Shown one piece after another: positions 1 through 10,340 of a stretch of 37,903 bases of DNA. A program made the position numbers and the translations under genes. Below the pieces are notes generated by a model. It had not been told where the DNA came from, ran no database searches, and saw only the letters and a list, made by a program, of their open reading frames with translations. The stretch is from the NCBI GenBank assembly GCA_024364805.1, contig CM044488.1:182411947-182449849 (forward strand), written 5' to 3'. This DNA comes from Euprymna scolopes (lineage: Eukaryota > Mollusca > Cephalopoda > Sepiida > Sepiolidae). Numbering within the stretch: the first letter of the stretch is position 1; every line of letters begins with the position of its first letter.

Positions 1-782
1 GTTTCTCTGCTTGCACAAAGTAAGGGGGCTAAAACTGATGACAATCGCCTCGAGGACATATTCTATTTAGTTTTTTTGAGGGGGGCCACATTCTATTTAG
101 TTTTTTTTTTGTTGTTTTTTTTCCGTTATCCCTTTCGTATAAGTATTTCTACAAGAAAAAACCAAAACATTCAGACATATATCCTTGAAAAGTTTGTCTT
201 ACGATAGCTCTTCGGGTTTCATTAGAATTCGTGATTCTTTTTTTTAATCGACTTTTTAATCTACTTATTTATTTTATAACATCCGAATATGATTCATTTC
301 TTTTTCATTATTTTAAAATTTTGCAATTCTAATAAAGATATATATATATATATATATCGGTAGCTAAATTGAATATTGAAATGCTCATATCTTTGGTTCT
401 ATGGGACGAAACTACATAGAAAACTTGCAGGCTTTTTGAAGATTATAATACTATGCTACAGTTAAAATTTTATGGCAATTGGTAAAAGAAAAAAAACCTA
501 TGTTTTCAAACCAATAAAATATACCAAAATTTGCCTACAGCTGTATATATATAGTGTCCTGGCAGGCAGCTCTAAATTTACTGCTTCAGTTCTCTACCCT
601 GTGGCCTTGCCAGGCCATTAATAGGTACGATGGTATGACGTTATGGGGAAAAAAAGAAAAGTAAAACGGATAACATTAGAAAATATCATTTTGTCCCCAT
701 TTTCGGGGAACTTCTTCAGGATGATAGAATGATTGAGGAAAATTTTCCTCAATAAAATGTAGGTTTTTCTTTCCTGTTCCTC
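1..782. other. AT-rich non-coding DNA, no gene seen
   Basis: No reading frame with protein-like composition is visible. A short imperfect duplication of an ACATTCTATTTAGTTTTTTT-like unit lies at about 56-78 and 87-110, and a short (TA)n run lies at 341-358. Nothing else is supported. Confidence 0.6.
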
Positions 783-1162
783 CCATATATATATATATAT
801 ATATATGCAGTATAGTTTATACATCCACTGAAACAACAAAAGTCTACCAAAAACTGTTGAATGAGTACACAGAGCAGGTATATTAAATTTATTTATACAA
901 ACATTAATGGCTACATATGTGCATACATGTTTCTGTAACCACCCGTTTTAGGGGGACTGCGTCTTCAGGCCAAAAATTTCCCTCCAAGACAAATTTCGTG
1001 GGAAATTTTTGGCCTGAAGACGTAGTCTCCCTAAAACGGGTGATTACAGGAACATGTATGCACATATGTAGCCAATAATGTTTGTATAAATAAATTTAAT
1101 ATACCTGCTCTGTGTACTCATTCAGCACTGACATGTTGTTTCAGTGGATGTACAAACAACAC

Positions 1163-1222
<60 letters not shown>
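783..1222. repeat. Long foldback palindrome (hairpin element) between (TA)n tracts
   Basis: Two inverted arms, about 807-982 and 1000-1166, are complementary over most of their length around a loop of about 17 bases (983-999). The innermost 22 bases pair perfectly (GTCTTCAGGCC... with ...GGCCTGAAGAC). The main asymmetry is an indel of roughly ten bases near 840-855. Both outer ends run into (TA)n, 785-806 on the left and 1166-1222 on the right, so pairing could extend further. There is no coding capacity. The form fits a foldback MITE inserted in TA-rich DNA. It could also be a locally inverted duplication. If transcribed it would form a double-stranded RNA of about 170 base pairs. Confidence 0.88.
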
Positions 1223-1224
<2 letters not shown>

Positions 1225-1567
1225 CATTCGGCCTCCAATAATTTGTCTACACTTGGTTAGAGATTATAATATTTTAAAATAACATCCATTATCATTTTTT
1301 CATAGCGTCCGGAAATGCGATAGGTAATGAAGAAAAATCCGAAAAAGAATAAGTGAAAAGATTAGCATGCTCATACGCAATTGTAACTGTTTATTATTAT
1401 GATTAGACTGGATTAGTATTCAGGAGAGATGGAGAAACATACAAAATTATAGGTTAATAAGGGATTCCGTAAAAAAAGAAAGTTTGATTTTTTTTCTTAT
1501 AAATAAATATGTAAGAGTATAATCATTACAGCAATCATAGCTTTTGAAATTCGTCGTAATGTTAATT
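1223..1567. other. AT-rich non-coding stretch
   Basis: Nothing recognised. No open frame and no repeat shared with the rest of the window was found by eye. Confidence 0.5.
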
Positions 1568-1672
1568 TTATTTGTTCTCACCCAATGAGGGTAAAATTAA
1601 ATATAGGTCGGCTTTTAATGTGAGGAAAATCCAGCTCTCCAAAAAGGGCACTCTAAAATGGGTGCAAAAGTA
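1568..1672 (-). repeat. U2-snRNA-like repeat family, copy 1 (5' truncated)
   Basis: On the minus strand this contains a GAGCTGGATTTTCCTCAC block followed by a TTAAAAGCCGACC block, matching the body of the copy at 25700-25832 (GAGTTGGATTTTTCTCAC, TTAAAAACCGAC) and the tail of the copy at 5843-6026. The U2-like head (GTGTAGTATCTG) is not recognisable here, so the copy looks 5' truncated or decayed. It abuts the poly(A) tail (read on the minus strand) of the LINE fragment at 1673-1945. Confidence 0.5.
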
Positions 1673-1945
1673 CTTTTTTTTTTTTTTTTTTTTTTTTACA
1701 TAGGCACAACCACTTATCAAGACCGAGAGGCCACTTGAGGATAAGGGCTAAGAGTCAATTGGGCAATCTCCCCGACACTCCCTTCCGAATGAATATATTT
1801 ATATATCTCGCATGACATGCAATTACCCATCCCCTCAGAAAGGATGAGGTAATGCTTGGGAAGATGGTATTCTGCTAACGAAAAATAAATTTTGATCCTA
1901 GCACAAATGGAGCGAGAGGAGATGGTGTCTGTCATAATTATGTTT
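1673..1945 (-). mobile_element. LINE 3'-end fragment (same family as the LINE at 32059-35165)
   Basis: Read on the minus strand it ends in CTTGATAAGTGGTTGTGCCT, ATGTA and a long A tract (T-run at 1673-1697 on the plus strand). The large LINE at 35096-35165 has the same 3' end (CCTTGATAAGTGGTGAACTC, CATGTA, poly(A)). Only 3' UTR and a little degraded downstream coding sequence is present, as expected for a 5'-truncated non-LTR insertion. Confidence 0.8.
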
Positions 1946-2879
1946 GAGATTTCAGTTTAGATTTTCGATGCGTGCACTCATGTTTATTTTAAGAGATCTT
2001 GTCCATCCATTAGTTTGTCCACCAAGTTTAAATTTCAAATGACGTTATTATTGGTCTGTCATGCTTATGTTTAAAATAGCATTTTCTTAATTGTTAAAAG
2101 AACAAATTGAATGGATGCAGCTGAAGAATATTAATTCTTTATTTTCGATGTTAAGAAGGAAGAAAAAAAGCACTTTTAAATAAAAACTACTTTGCCGCCC
2201 AAAATATAACCTAAACAGCGAACTTAGCATGCCATGTTAATATTTCCGTTGAAGTTATAAAATCAATTTTTTAATGGACTTAAGCTAAGTGTAAATCCAT
2301 CTTTTCTAAGCAATTTCTATATAATAAATAATAACACTATGCTCAAGTTTTAAAAAAGTTATTATTGCAACTCATTTAGGAGAAGGAAATAACAAGTCCT
2401 CTGCATATAGCATTGTTTCGTCTCTATTTGGATCTAGAGTGCGACGAGAGAGAGGGAGGGAGAGAGAGATGCTATCTCATCCTACTCTTTATCACCTTTT
2501 TCACCGCTTTGCCTTTCACGTTTACCCTTTTTATCGCTTTCTGAACTGAAAGTCGGTCTTATTCTCAGATTTAAAATAATTTTATTATGCCGTCTTCGTT
2601 AACTTGTAAGTAAAAAGAGAATGAAAGAGAAAAGTGTTAGTAAAGGAATACGCCCATGAGTATAAACGAAAACAAAAGGTTAGAGCTCACGTAGTGTTAA
2701 ATAAATGACGTGTTAGTTAGGAAGAGAGAAAAGTTCAGATGTGAAAGCTAGGATGAATGTCCTGTTGGTAAGGAACAGGAAATAATTCATACATGAAAAT
2801 GTGTTATGTTGCTAGGTGCGTGTTATATTAAGTTCATATGCGTCCAGCATTAACCATGATGGATTTTGTTTTGCAATGA
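1946..2879. other. AT-rich non-coding stretch with a short GA-rich microsatellite
   Basis: No gene seen. A purine run of GAGA/GGGA type lies near 2443-2470. Nothing else is recognisable. Confidence 0.5.
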
Positions 2880-3259
2880 TAGGACAATTCCAATATTTTT
2901 CCCGATTCCGATACAATTACCGATTCCGATTCTTTATAAATCTTTAAATATTTAACTATAAAATATGTAGCTGTCCCGATTACTGTAAAAACACATCTTA
3001 AACGTGCATATATTTTCTCAAACGTAAAAACACGTGGGTGTGTGTGTGTGTGGGGGGGGGGATCTATAGATTTTAGTTTTACTGGAAGTTTAAATCAATA
3101 AATATTTTTTATTTTATTATTACTACAAGCAGTGGAAGATTCTTTTAAATTAAAGAAGATTTTTAAATAATAATTTTAAAAAAGGATAATTAAAAAAATC
3201 GTTTTTAGGCATCAGAAAATAGGCTCAAATTTCGATACCGATTAATTGCCCCAACCCTA
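2880..3259. mobile_element. hAT-type MITE, copy 1 (degraded)
   Basis: This is homologous to the element at 29734-30189. Shared blocks in order: ACAATTCYAATATTTTTC near the left end, repeated GATTCCGATACAATTACC-like units, GTGCATATATTTT, GATCTATAGATTTTA, an AATCGTTTT...GGCATCAGAAAAT block, and a CCCCAACCCTA right end. The terminal sequence TAGG...CCTA with an internal GGGAC/GTCCC motif is typical of hAT TIRs. The left TIR here lacks the GATGGG bases. It contains a (GT)n-G9 tract near 3038-3060. No transposase is encoded. Confidence 0.7.
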
Positions 3260-3771
3260 TTCTTTTGTCTTCTTGTCGAAGTCGAACCCAAGGTCAAAAG
3301 CCGCAGAGGGTTTTTGGTCTCATTCCAACAGAGAAGTTTGGAGATTAATAGAAACACTGTGGTCTCCTGATTGGAAAGAGGAAGAGTCTAGCTAGCACTC
3401 CCTTTTATCAACTTCGGTAGTGTACTCAGCTTGATTGAGAGATGGCTTCTAATTGGGTAAGCTAGAAAGGAAGTTAAATGCTTACATTAATCAGCATTAA
3501 GCTTAGAAATTAAGCGCATATTCAAAATCATAAACCGCGAGCTGTTGCTGCTGCTGCTGCTGCTACTGTTGTTGTGGTCATTTGTAATCGCTATTGCTAC
3601 TACCCCTTCTCTCATTATCTCCTCTTTATTGTCCCTTTTCCCCTTTATTTTTCTTGATCTCTTATGTGGCATTTGGACACTTCTGTGTCGCATGATAATT
3701 TACGCCATTGTTTGGATACGAGTTTATTTTACGATTCTGAATTTTTTAGATGAGGATTGATTATTCGTATG
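3260..3771. other. Non-coding stretch with a (CTG)n microsatellite
   Basis: A short run of GCTGCTGCTG type lies at 3544-3570. It gives leucine- or serine-rich reading frames on opposite strands that I regard as repeat artefacts. No gene is supported. Confidence 0.5.
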
Positions 3772-4116
3772 ATTTGGATTCTTCGGACTACTGTTTTCAT
3801 CTTGAGGGTTATTTTCGCAAGGACCCGTGGCACAGTGGATAGAGTACCTGGTGAAATTCAGTGGTAGAAGTTACAATCCATGGAGATTGAAGGTTGAATT
3901 CTTAGTGCGGGCGATCCAAAAATACAATTGCAAATTACTTAGGACTTTTACCCAATCATGGCTGACGGAACGAGAGCATACTACCCCCGTAGATTAAATA
4001 AACGGTTTTATTCGCAGTTCCGTGCAGATTCCCGAGTTCGATGATACACCTGAAGAAGGACGGAGATTACATCGCAAATAACACAAGATAAAAACAGTAG
4101 TTTGAAGAATCCAAAT
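3772..4116. mobile_element. Inverted-repeat-bounded element enclosing a tRNA-like sequence
   Basis: The left end (ATTTGGATTCTTCGGACTAC at 3772) and the right end (ending GAAGAATCCAAAT at 4116) are inverted copies that match over about 29 bases with two mismatches, and more loosely to about 50 bases (blocks CTGTTTTYATCTTG and TTATTT...CGC). Total length is 345 bp. Inside lies a tRNA-like head (see 3826-3905) followed by about 160 bases of unrelated sequence. No clear target-site duplication was found. It could be a non-autonomous foldback element that captured a SINE, or a SINE inserted within an older palindrome. Confidence 0.6.
3826..3905 (+). ncRNA. tRNA-like SINE head with A and B boxes
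   Basis: The A-box-like GTGGCACAGTGGATAG (about 3827-3842) and the B-box-like GGTTGAATTCT (about 3892-3902) sit at roughly tRNA promoter positions, though the spacing is a little longer than in a tRNA. This is the usual pol III promoter arrangement of tRNA-derived SINEs. No cloverleaf is evident, so it is not a functional tRNA gene. Confidence 0.55.
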
Positions 4117-4440
4117 AATGTGTTAATTTCATCTCACAACTAAAATCAGTCTAGACCATTTTTGAGGATGACTTATTCTTTATCACTACAAAGTAATGCC
4201 TTGAGCAGTTCTAGAAGGTCTACCTTCCCAGGTTTTACTTTCTCAACCGTTGAGAAGAGCTTATTATTAATTGCTTAAGGAACCCCGACGGGGGTGCACA
4301 GACAATTTTTGTTCGACCAGAATACTTTTCCTCTAGGACGATATCTTTCCAATTTATTTTTCCTGTCGTTTGGTTTAATCTTTCCATCGTGTGAAGGAGA
4401 TCAATAAAAACTCTGTATTTCTGTGAGGTCTCAAACATAA
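4117..4440. other. Non-coding stretch
   Basis: No gene or recognisable repeat was seen. Confidence 0.4.
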
Positions 4441-4475
4441 CCACCACCACCACCACCACCACCACCACCACCACC

Positions 4476-4507
<32 letters not shown>

Positions 4508-4510
4508 CAA
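4441..4510. repeat. (CCA)n followed by (ACA)n microsatellite
   Basis: About 17 CCA triplets run into about six ACA triplets. On the minus strand they read as poly-Val and poly-Leu, which is a repeat artefact and not a gene. Confidence 0.95.
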
Positions 4511-4611
4511 ATAATAATAGAAAAAACGAAAATCAAATACAATTTATTCACCTCTTCTCAAAGAGGTTAGACACAAGGTCAAGTGTAGGTTTGATAAGTG
4601 TTTCCATGGAA

Positions 4612-4680
4612 CAAATTGGATTCGAACTTGGCACATCAATCTTTTCAGTCAATGTCGTTAACCACCGTTGCTAAACACAA
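4612..4680 (-). ncRNA. tRNA-like SINE head, minus strand
   Basis: Read on the minus strand, TAGCAACGGTGGTTAACGAC (A-box region, about 4673-4653) is followed after some 25 bases by CAAGTTCGAATCCAA, a nearly perfect B box (about 4632-4619). The spacing fits a tRNA-type pol III promoter. No acceptor stem is obvious, so a decayed tRNA-derived SINE is the best reading. Confidence 0.5.
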
Positions 4681-5186
4681 TTTACATATTTATTTACAGT
4701 TTGCAAAAAATAAAAATAAACAAATAAAAAAAAACATAACATCACACATTAAAAATATTAGTTTCTGTTGACGAGTATCTATCTATATATCAAGATCATT
4801 AAAGATAGTTGGACGAGCCAGATATTCTACATTTTATACAATGTTCAAAGCAGATGTTCCCTTTTACTATCCAAACCGTTTCGGTAAAATCATTTTTTTC
4901 CCCACTGCACCTGTGCACATCGAAATACGTTCGTTTTTCACTATCATTCGTCATAATGAGTTTCAACGTATTCAATCCATCCATCTAGCTAATTTGCATA
5001 TTCTTTTAAACATTCATTTTAATTATTTGCCTGTTAGTTTTTCGGTTTTTTGTTATGGGATGATCATCTTTAGGTAACTATTACGTGTAATTATATTCAT
5101 GCAAATATTCTGCATGTTTTATACTTGCATAGTCTTTTTGTAAAAAGGTTATGGTAAACACAAACCATTTTCAATATATTTTTGTA
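4681..5186. other. AT-rich non-coding stretch
   Basis: Nothing recognised. Overlapping open frames on both strands here are short and of low complexity. Confidence 0.4.
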
Positions 5187-5715
5187 TGCGTATATATATA
5201 TATATGTTTAAAAATCTTTGCCTACCAAACTTCTCTGTCAGTTTTTTTGGTCTCCAGACATAAAACGTAATATATAGGTTATTCAAACCCATGCGAAACT
5301 TTACATTTGGGTTTTAGCCGGGGTTATAATCGGTGCAAAAGTGTGAAAATTAACGAAATGGAATTTGCCAGATGAAAGTCGAACGACGGCATTACGAATA
5401 TGCATTTGTAACTTAATAGCTATTGTTCATATTTTAATTTTTAGCCTTGCAACAAACATATCTTCATAGCTTAGGCATTAACGTCAAAGGAAAAAGTAAA
5501 TCATAAACTAAACATTTTGGTTTCGATTCTCGGTGGTGGTGCACAAGTCATTTTCTTGTTTTTGTAAAACTTTTTAAATCTTCCTCCTCCTCCTCCCCAC
5601 CACCACCACCAAAAAAAAACAAAAAACAAAAACAAACAAAAAAACAAAACCTGCATTAATAAAATCTCATATTTTAGCGTATTTTATGACCGGGCAATGC
5701 TGAGTAGCCTACTAG
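5187..5715 (+). mobile_element. Helitron-like non-autonomous element, diverged copy A
   Basis: The 3' end is clear: TTTTATGACCGGGCAATGCT, a few bases, then CTAG followed by T. This is the Helitron signature of a short GC-rich hairpin and CTRR terminus. Upstream blocks (TATATAGGTTATTCAAAC near 5270; a GGTTTTAGCCGG block near 5312) align loosely with the copies at 23727-24241 and 36482-37083. The tRNA-like portion survives as GGTTTCGATTCTC near 5520. The 5' end is uncertain. Confidence 0.5.
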
Positions 5716-5823
5716 TATATGATAGAATGGCCTATGCAGATTCATTTTTTATTAATACAGCATACTTTTTTTTTTTATCTACTTTTGTATTATATTCTTA
5801 CATGAGATCACATTGACGAAAGT

Positions 5824-6044
5824 AAGAATGGAATACAATGTACCTATTTACAATGCCTCCCCACGGGACAGAGTTAGACACCAGGGTCGTTTTTTAACGT
5901 GGAGAAAAGGTACAAAAATAAAAATTGTCTCAGTCGTGAAGGATTTCTCCTCCACCGAAAGAGAACGAGAAATGGAAGTGCCGCATCTAAAGAACAGATA
6001 CTACACTTTGATCTTGGCCAAAAGGCAAGATGGAATACAATGTA
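5824..6044 (-). repeat. U2-snRNA-derived retroposon with target-site duplications (copy 2)
   Basis: On the minus strand the insert begins with CCTTTTGGCCAAGATC and continues AAAGTGTAGTATCTGTTCT. This is the 5' domain of U2 snRNA with only about two changes over 34 bases, and it includes the branch-point-pairing GTAGTA. More weakly, the remainder lines up with U2 blocks (TCC...GACAAT, a U-rich Sm-like ATTTTTGTAC, CTCCACG...CGACC.TGGT). Direct repeats AAGA(A)TGGAATACAATGTA flank it at 5824-5842 and 6027-6044. The insert between them (5843-6026) is about 184 bp, close to full U2 length. The duplications indicate LINE-driven retroposition. It is not a functional U2 gene because the body is too diverged. 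Confidence 0.72.
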
Positions 6045-6745
6045 GCAATTAGGAATCAACTTGTTGGTCAAAGGGAGGTAAATCTATTTTACTAAAGCAG
6101 GTGAAAAAAATTTTTCTTACAATTACTCGAATGTTTTATGATAAATTACAATCTCATCGCATTTTACATTTTTTTGTTAATGTGATAAAACTTTGTTACA
6201 CTTTAAAAAATAATGAAATTTGTTTTATAAACAACTCTTAGTCACATAGATTTACTTGACTAATGAGTTAAGATTCTAAATTATCTACACTGCTATAAAA
6301 GTATATATAAAAGATGAATCAGCATAACTCATTGTGTTATCTCTATTTTCTTCAGTTGCGTTCTCTGCATTCTATTGCTTTTTTTATAAACTACCTTTTA
6401 ATTTTTTATCAATAAATATTGAAAAGTTTACTAAAAGCGGACAATTTTCTTATTTTATTTTTCTCTTTCTATTGGAGATATTTATTTTTTTTATTATTAC
6501 ATGTATCCCCGGTGATAAATGACAACGTCTACGAGTCTGTCAATTTTAATCCAAGGGAGGTAACTACTTAAAATAGTAATTTAAATCCAGGGGAAATAAC
6601 TTTCATGAAGCATAATTTAATCAAAGGGAGACAATTCAAACTTGCACGCTTTCAGTTGTAATAGAGTTTAAAAGGAAATGTCATTTGCTTTTTTTCTTTT
6701 TTTATCATTACTTTTTACTTATTTTTCACTTATTTTTCTTTTACA
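6045..6745. other. AT-rich stretch with four AAGGGAG-type motif copies
   Basis: Minus-strand copies of the TCTCCCTT motif lie at 6071-6083, 6551-6567, 6587-6600 and 6621-6637 (plus-strand AAGGGAGGTAA, CAAGGGAGGTAACT, CAGGGGAAATAAC, CAAAGGGAGACAATTC). No gene was seen. A short hydrophobic frame at 6334-6522 is Phe/Leu-rich because the DNA is T-rich. Confidence 0.5.
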
Positions 6746-6749
6746 CATT

Positions 6750-7010
6750 TTTTTTATTACTAAAGGATCATTACTTGTCAAGGCTTTAAGGCTATTCAAG
6801 AATAAGTTTTAATGAGTTTGCAAGGTGTTAAAATTTGTTATACTTTGCTGTAAGAAGATGGTTCGACAAGAATTTGTTTACATTGAACATGAAAACGACT
6901 GTGGTAGTCAGTTGGAAAGCAGCTCCGCTATATTGTGTTCCACCGACGGGTAGTCCCAGGGAAAAAATCTCTGCTCATGAAAGTTTCGTTGTATTTAAAA
7001 TACACGAAAA
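6750..7010 (-). mobile_element. LINE 3'-end fragment, degraded
   Basis: The stretch GACAAGAATTTGTTTACATT...GTCAGTTGGAAAGCAG, plus-strand sequence of a minus-strand element, matches the LINE fragment at 21808-22305 (AAGAACTTGTTTGCATTGGA...GTCAGCTGGAAAGCAG). The left part (TCATTACTTGTCAAGGC) matches the LINE 3' UTR. It covers the C-terminal end of the LINE protein and its UTR. The poly(A) is lost. Confidence 0.72.
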
Positions 7011-7602
7011 TTATTGACTGTAATTGTAGCTTTTTTTTTGTAATGTAGCAATGCATGATAAAATTAATCTGCAAAAAACATTGAGCTTATTTTTGTGTTT
7101 GCTCCAAATATTATGTTTAAAATAACTTGTGCGCATGATAAAAATGAACTAAAATTATAGTCTCTGGTCTGCTTTAATTTGATTGCTATTTAGAAATATT
7201 CTCAACAGTTGGATTTTAAGCTTAAAATTAACGAGATTCGTTTTTATAATAATGTGAAAAATATTTATTAACTGAAATCTTGAGCTTCATAAGAATTGCT
7301 TGCAAGAAGAACTAATTAATGCTAAAATTGGAAATTAACTAAAAGAGTATAACAATATGTTTTCTGGAAAGATTATATCCAGTAGAATTCATATAAAGTT
7401 ACAGATTTCGAGAGATTATTTTGAATTGGGTAAAAAAAAAAAAAATTAAAAAAAAAAAAAAAGATTACGCATAAAAATATATTTAAACTCTTGATTGAAA
7501 AAAAAAATATTGCGGATTTGTGGTTTCATATATTTGGGATAAAAATTAAAACCATAATTATACAAGATGAAGGGAGTTGGTAGCAAGCTACAAGAACATA
7601 GA
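7011..7602. other. AT-rich non-coding stretch with A-rich runs
   Basis: Nothing recognised. There are A-rich runs around 7432-7462 and 7498-7508. Confidence 0.4.
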
Positions 7603-7774
7603 TCCATATTTACTTGCCTCTCCACGAATGCAAAGTCAGATACAAAGTTCGTTGTTCATGTGTGGGGTATCCAATTATTCCAAAAGAGGACAAAAATAAA
7701 ATTCGTCCTATTCAATAAGAATCTCACTTCTTCTAACCGAGAATAAAACGGCTACTACACTTTAATCTAATTTT
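7603..7774 (-). repeat. U2-snRNA-like repeat family, copy 3
   Basis: On the minus strand it begins with AGATTAAAGTGTAGTAGCCG (U2 head: AGATCAAGTGTAGTATCTG). It contains AGGACGAATTTTATTTTTGT, and its tail reads TTTGTATCTGACTTTGC then CGTGGAGAGGCAAGTAAAT. The tail matches copies 2 and 4 (TTTGTCTAACTTTGC..., TGGGGAGGCATTGTAAAT). No target-site duplication was recognised. Confidence 0.55.
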
Positions 7775-10340
7775 GAAGATTTCTTTTATCTTGCAATGTG
7801 TTATTGTAAATAAATCCAAGTGACGATCTATTTGAGGATTATAACAATGACCGTGAATTTCATTTACTATTCCGATCTTGGCAAGAATTATGAGAGGAAA
7901 CCATCATCGTTTCGATAGCAACAATATCTTTCTTGGTAAGGTTGGAAGCGTCAGAAACATAGCGATTTTCATGTGCCCTTCTTAATGATACGTTTTAACT
8001 ACACAACAAATTATGCAACAAAATGTATTTCAAGAATAAAGGAATTAAGAGAACTATAAAATATGGAAAGTATATTCTTAGAACTTTCGGTGGATTTTTT
8101 TTAAACAAACACATAAAAATTAGACTTGTAGCAGTTACATGACGAAAGATTTTTCTCTCGTATGTTCACGCAATCTCTTGTGTAGCGATGTTGTGATTTG
8201 GTTGGCAGAAACGAGCACATCCAGTTTGCATAGAAAAACACAAGTCAATTCGAATACTTCTGCGCATGTGCACAACTTTCAGCAAACATCTGTTTTCACC
8301 CATTTTGTGTGAAGAAAATGCAAAACGGTTCGAGTTTCAGTGTAGACAGACGTGGCATTTTCTCTCACCAATGGCGATGAAAAGCGAAAATAGACGCAAG
8401 ACCAGCTTGAACTCAATTATCTTCTGACTATAATATATGCATGCTGATCCAACTTGCCTTACATGTTTCTGTTCCCGTATTCCTATGTTCCTGTTAAATA
8501 AAGATTGAGTTAAGTACGTTATTGTGCAGAAGATATTGCGAGTTTTATTTCCAATTCTGTGAACCATTTTCTCATTCAATTCAAATGAGATACAAACATA
8601 ACTGACTCAGCAGAATGCCTATCTTCTATCTAGACACCTTCTAACCAATTGACTCTTCAACTACTGACTAATAATTGCGTGGAAATAATTTATCTTTAAT
8701 TAAAATATATAATTGTTTTGAAATAACGTCAGCGAGATGTAGTATTCTCCTAAGATTTAAATAATAAAGTCATTAGAAAAGAAAATCAATTTTTATGAGT
8801 TTTTCTTTTCTTCATCAAAACTTAAACGAGGTTATAAAGTATATGGGATCGCGTCGGGTGATAGCTAGAGAGGTTTGTGATAACATTGAAATAGTCTCTC
8901 TTGGCTCGTTCCTAGAAATCATTATCATCCATCTAATGTTTCCAATGAATCGTGACGGGTCAGGACCGAAGACTCTTGAGGTTTCGACTGAAATTTTCAT
9001 TCATTTTCATAAGTTCCTACATTAACTTCAACCAAGGTGACTCTCCCCAGACAGTCATACTTAGGGAAATCTACTTCTACCTCCGTTTTCTCAAAAAAAT
9101 ATACTAACACTCTTCTATCATTCACTGGAAAGGGTTGAAACAAATGGCGTCATATATAACCGGATCGATAAACAAAGAGTGTCATGTTGTTGGGTCAAAA
9201 GTCATCGTCTCTATCTAAACCGATTGGCTCAAGAATTGATACGACTCTGACAAAATTAGGACCTCAAACGTTTAAAGACGGATTTATAATAAAGAGCAAT
9301 TTTGAGACTTTGAAAAGCGCAATATATCAAAAGATTCACAAACATTGCTATGCAAATAAGTGGACAAAACAGGATTACAGTAATGAGGTTAGGGACGTAA
9401 ATTTTTGACAATTTTATGCAGTAATGTTTTATTAAAATGGAATTAAAAAATTTTTTTATACATTTAATTTTGTATCTTTTACAAAAGTTTAACTATCATT
9501 AAAATCATAAAATAATCAATGAACGATAAATTCATGCATCATCAACACCTCCTTTAAAAAAGGTGGCACAATCGATCACGAAAATGTTTCAAATCAATCT
9601 ATCAAACATAGTGCTAGAACGAAAATTGCTACAATAAAGCTTAATTTAATGAATAAAATTATAGCTTAGAAACATAATCTTGTAGACTTAAGTCGTCATT
9701 AAACAATGTTCAAATTAAATTTTTTTAAGTTTTTTTTCAAAAATGTAATTTTGTTCAGTTTACCCAATTTCACTGAAATCCAAGAAACACAAATTTTCGA
9801 CGAATTTCATATTTCCTTTAAAAAAAAAAAAAGAAAAGAATTCATATAAATTACTATGATGCTATTATTATTTCTATCCATTTTCAAATTCGTAAGTTAA
9901 TAAAGAATTTGTGACATGAGCTTCTCATGTGTTATATAATCTGTTATATAAAGACGAGTTCTCTACTTCTGTGTGTGTTCGGCTAAAACTGAGGAACTAG
10001 CAAAGATACAGTTATAAACATCGTATTCCCTATATTTTACATATTCATTCTTTGGGTCACTATGAACCAAATTAGTGTAGGTTTGGAGTTGGAAAGTTAA
10101 TTTTCACTCGTAATTGTTTCCAAAATAACGGTTAATGATGGCATTTTTTCTAATCTCTTTTTTTTTTATATATATATTTAATCAGTTAAAATCAAGCGAG
10201 GGTGCTAAAAACTAATCCGACTGGATATATAATATGGTATATATATATAATATATATATATAAATACCCATTCACATACACTTTTTCATGATAAAGCTAG
10301 AACCTAGAATTAGATGGAATCCAGCAATTGCATCGACAAT
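7775..10340. other. AT-rich DNA without recognisable gene
   Basis: About 2.5 kb with no reading frame of convincing composition. An NRF1-like TGCGCATGTGCAC lies near 8262 and an octamer-like ATGCAAAT near 9350, each without supporting context. A short sequence near 8840-8960 is more GC-rich than its surroundings and unidentified. Several (TA)n patches occur at 10160-10262. Confidence 0.5.

Noticed and set aside
3487-3760. Overlapping Leu-rich (plus) and Ser-rich (minus) frames
   Set aside because: Both arise from the short CTG repeat read on opposite strands; neither has supporting motifs.
4235-4510. 91-codon minus-strand frame beginning with poly-Leu and poly-Val
   Set aside because: The start is the (CCA)n/(ACA)n microsatellite in translation; the remainder has no domain and no upstream context.
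5813-6052. 79-codon plus-strand frame and its minus-strand shadow
   Set aside because: The whole stretch is explained by the U2-like retroposon.
8255-8360. Promoter suggested by an NRF1-like site and a CCAAT-like sequence
   Set aside because: No transcript-like open frame or GC-rich island follows; single short sites occur by chance.
9340-9365. Octamer ATGCAAAT as an snRNA or histone promoter
   Set aside because: No proximal element, TATA or RNA gene lies at the right distance on either strand.
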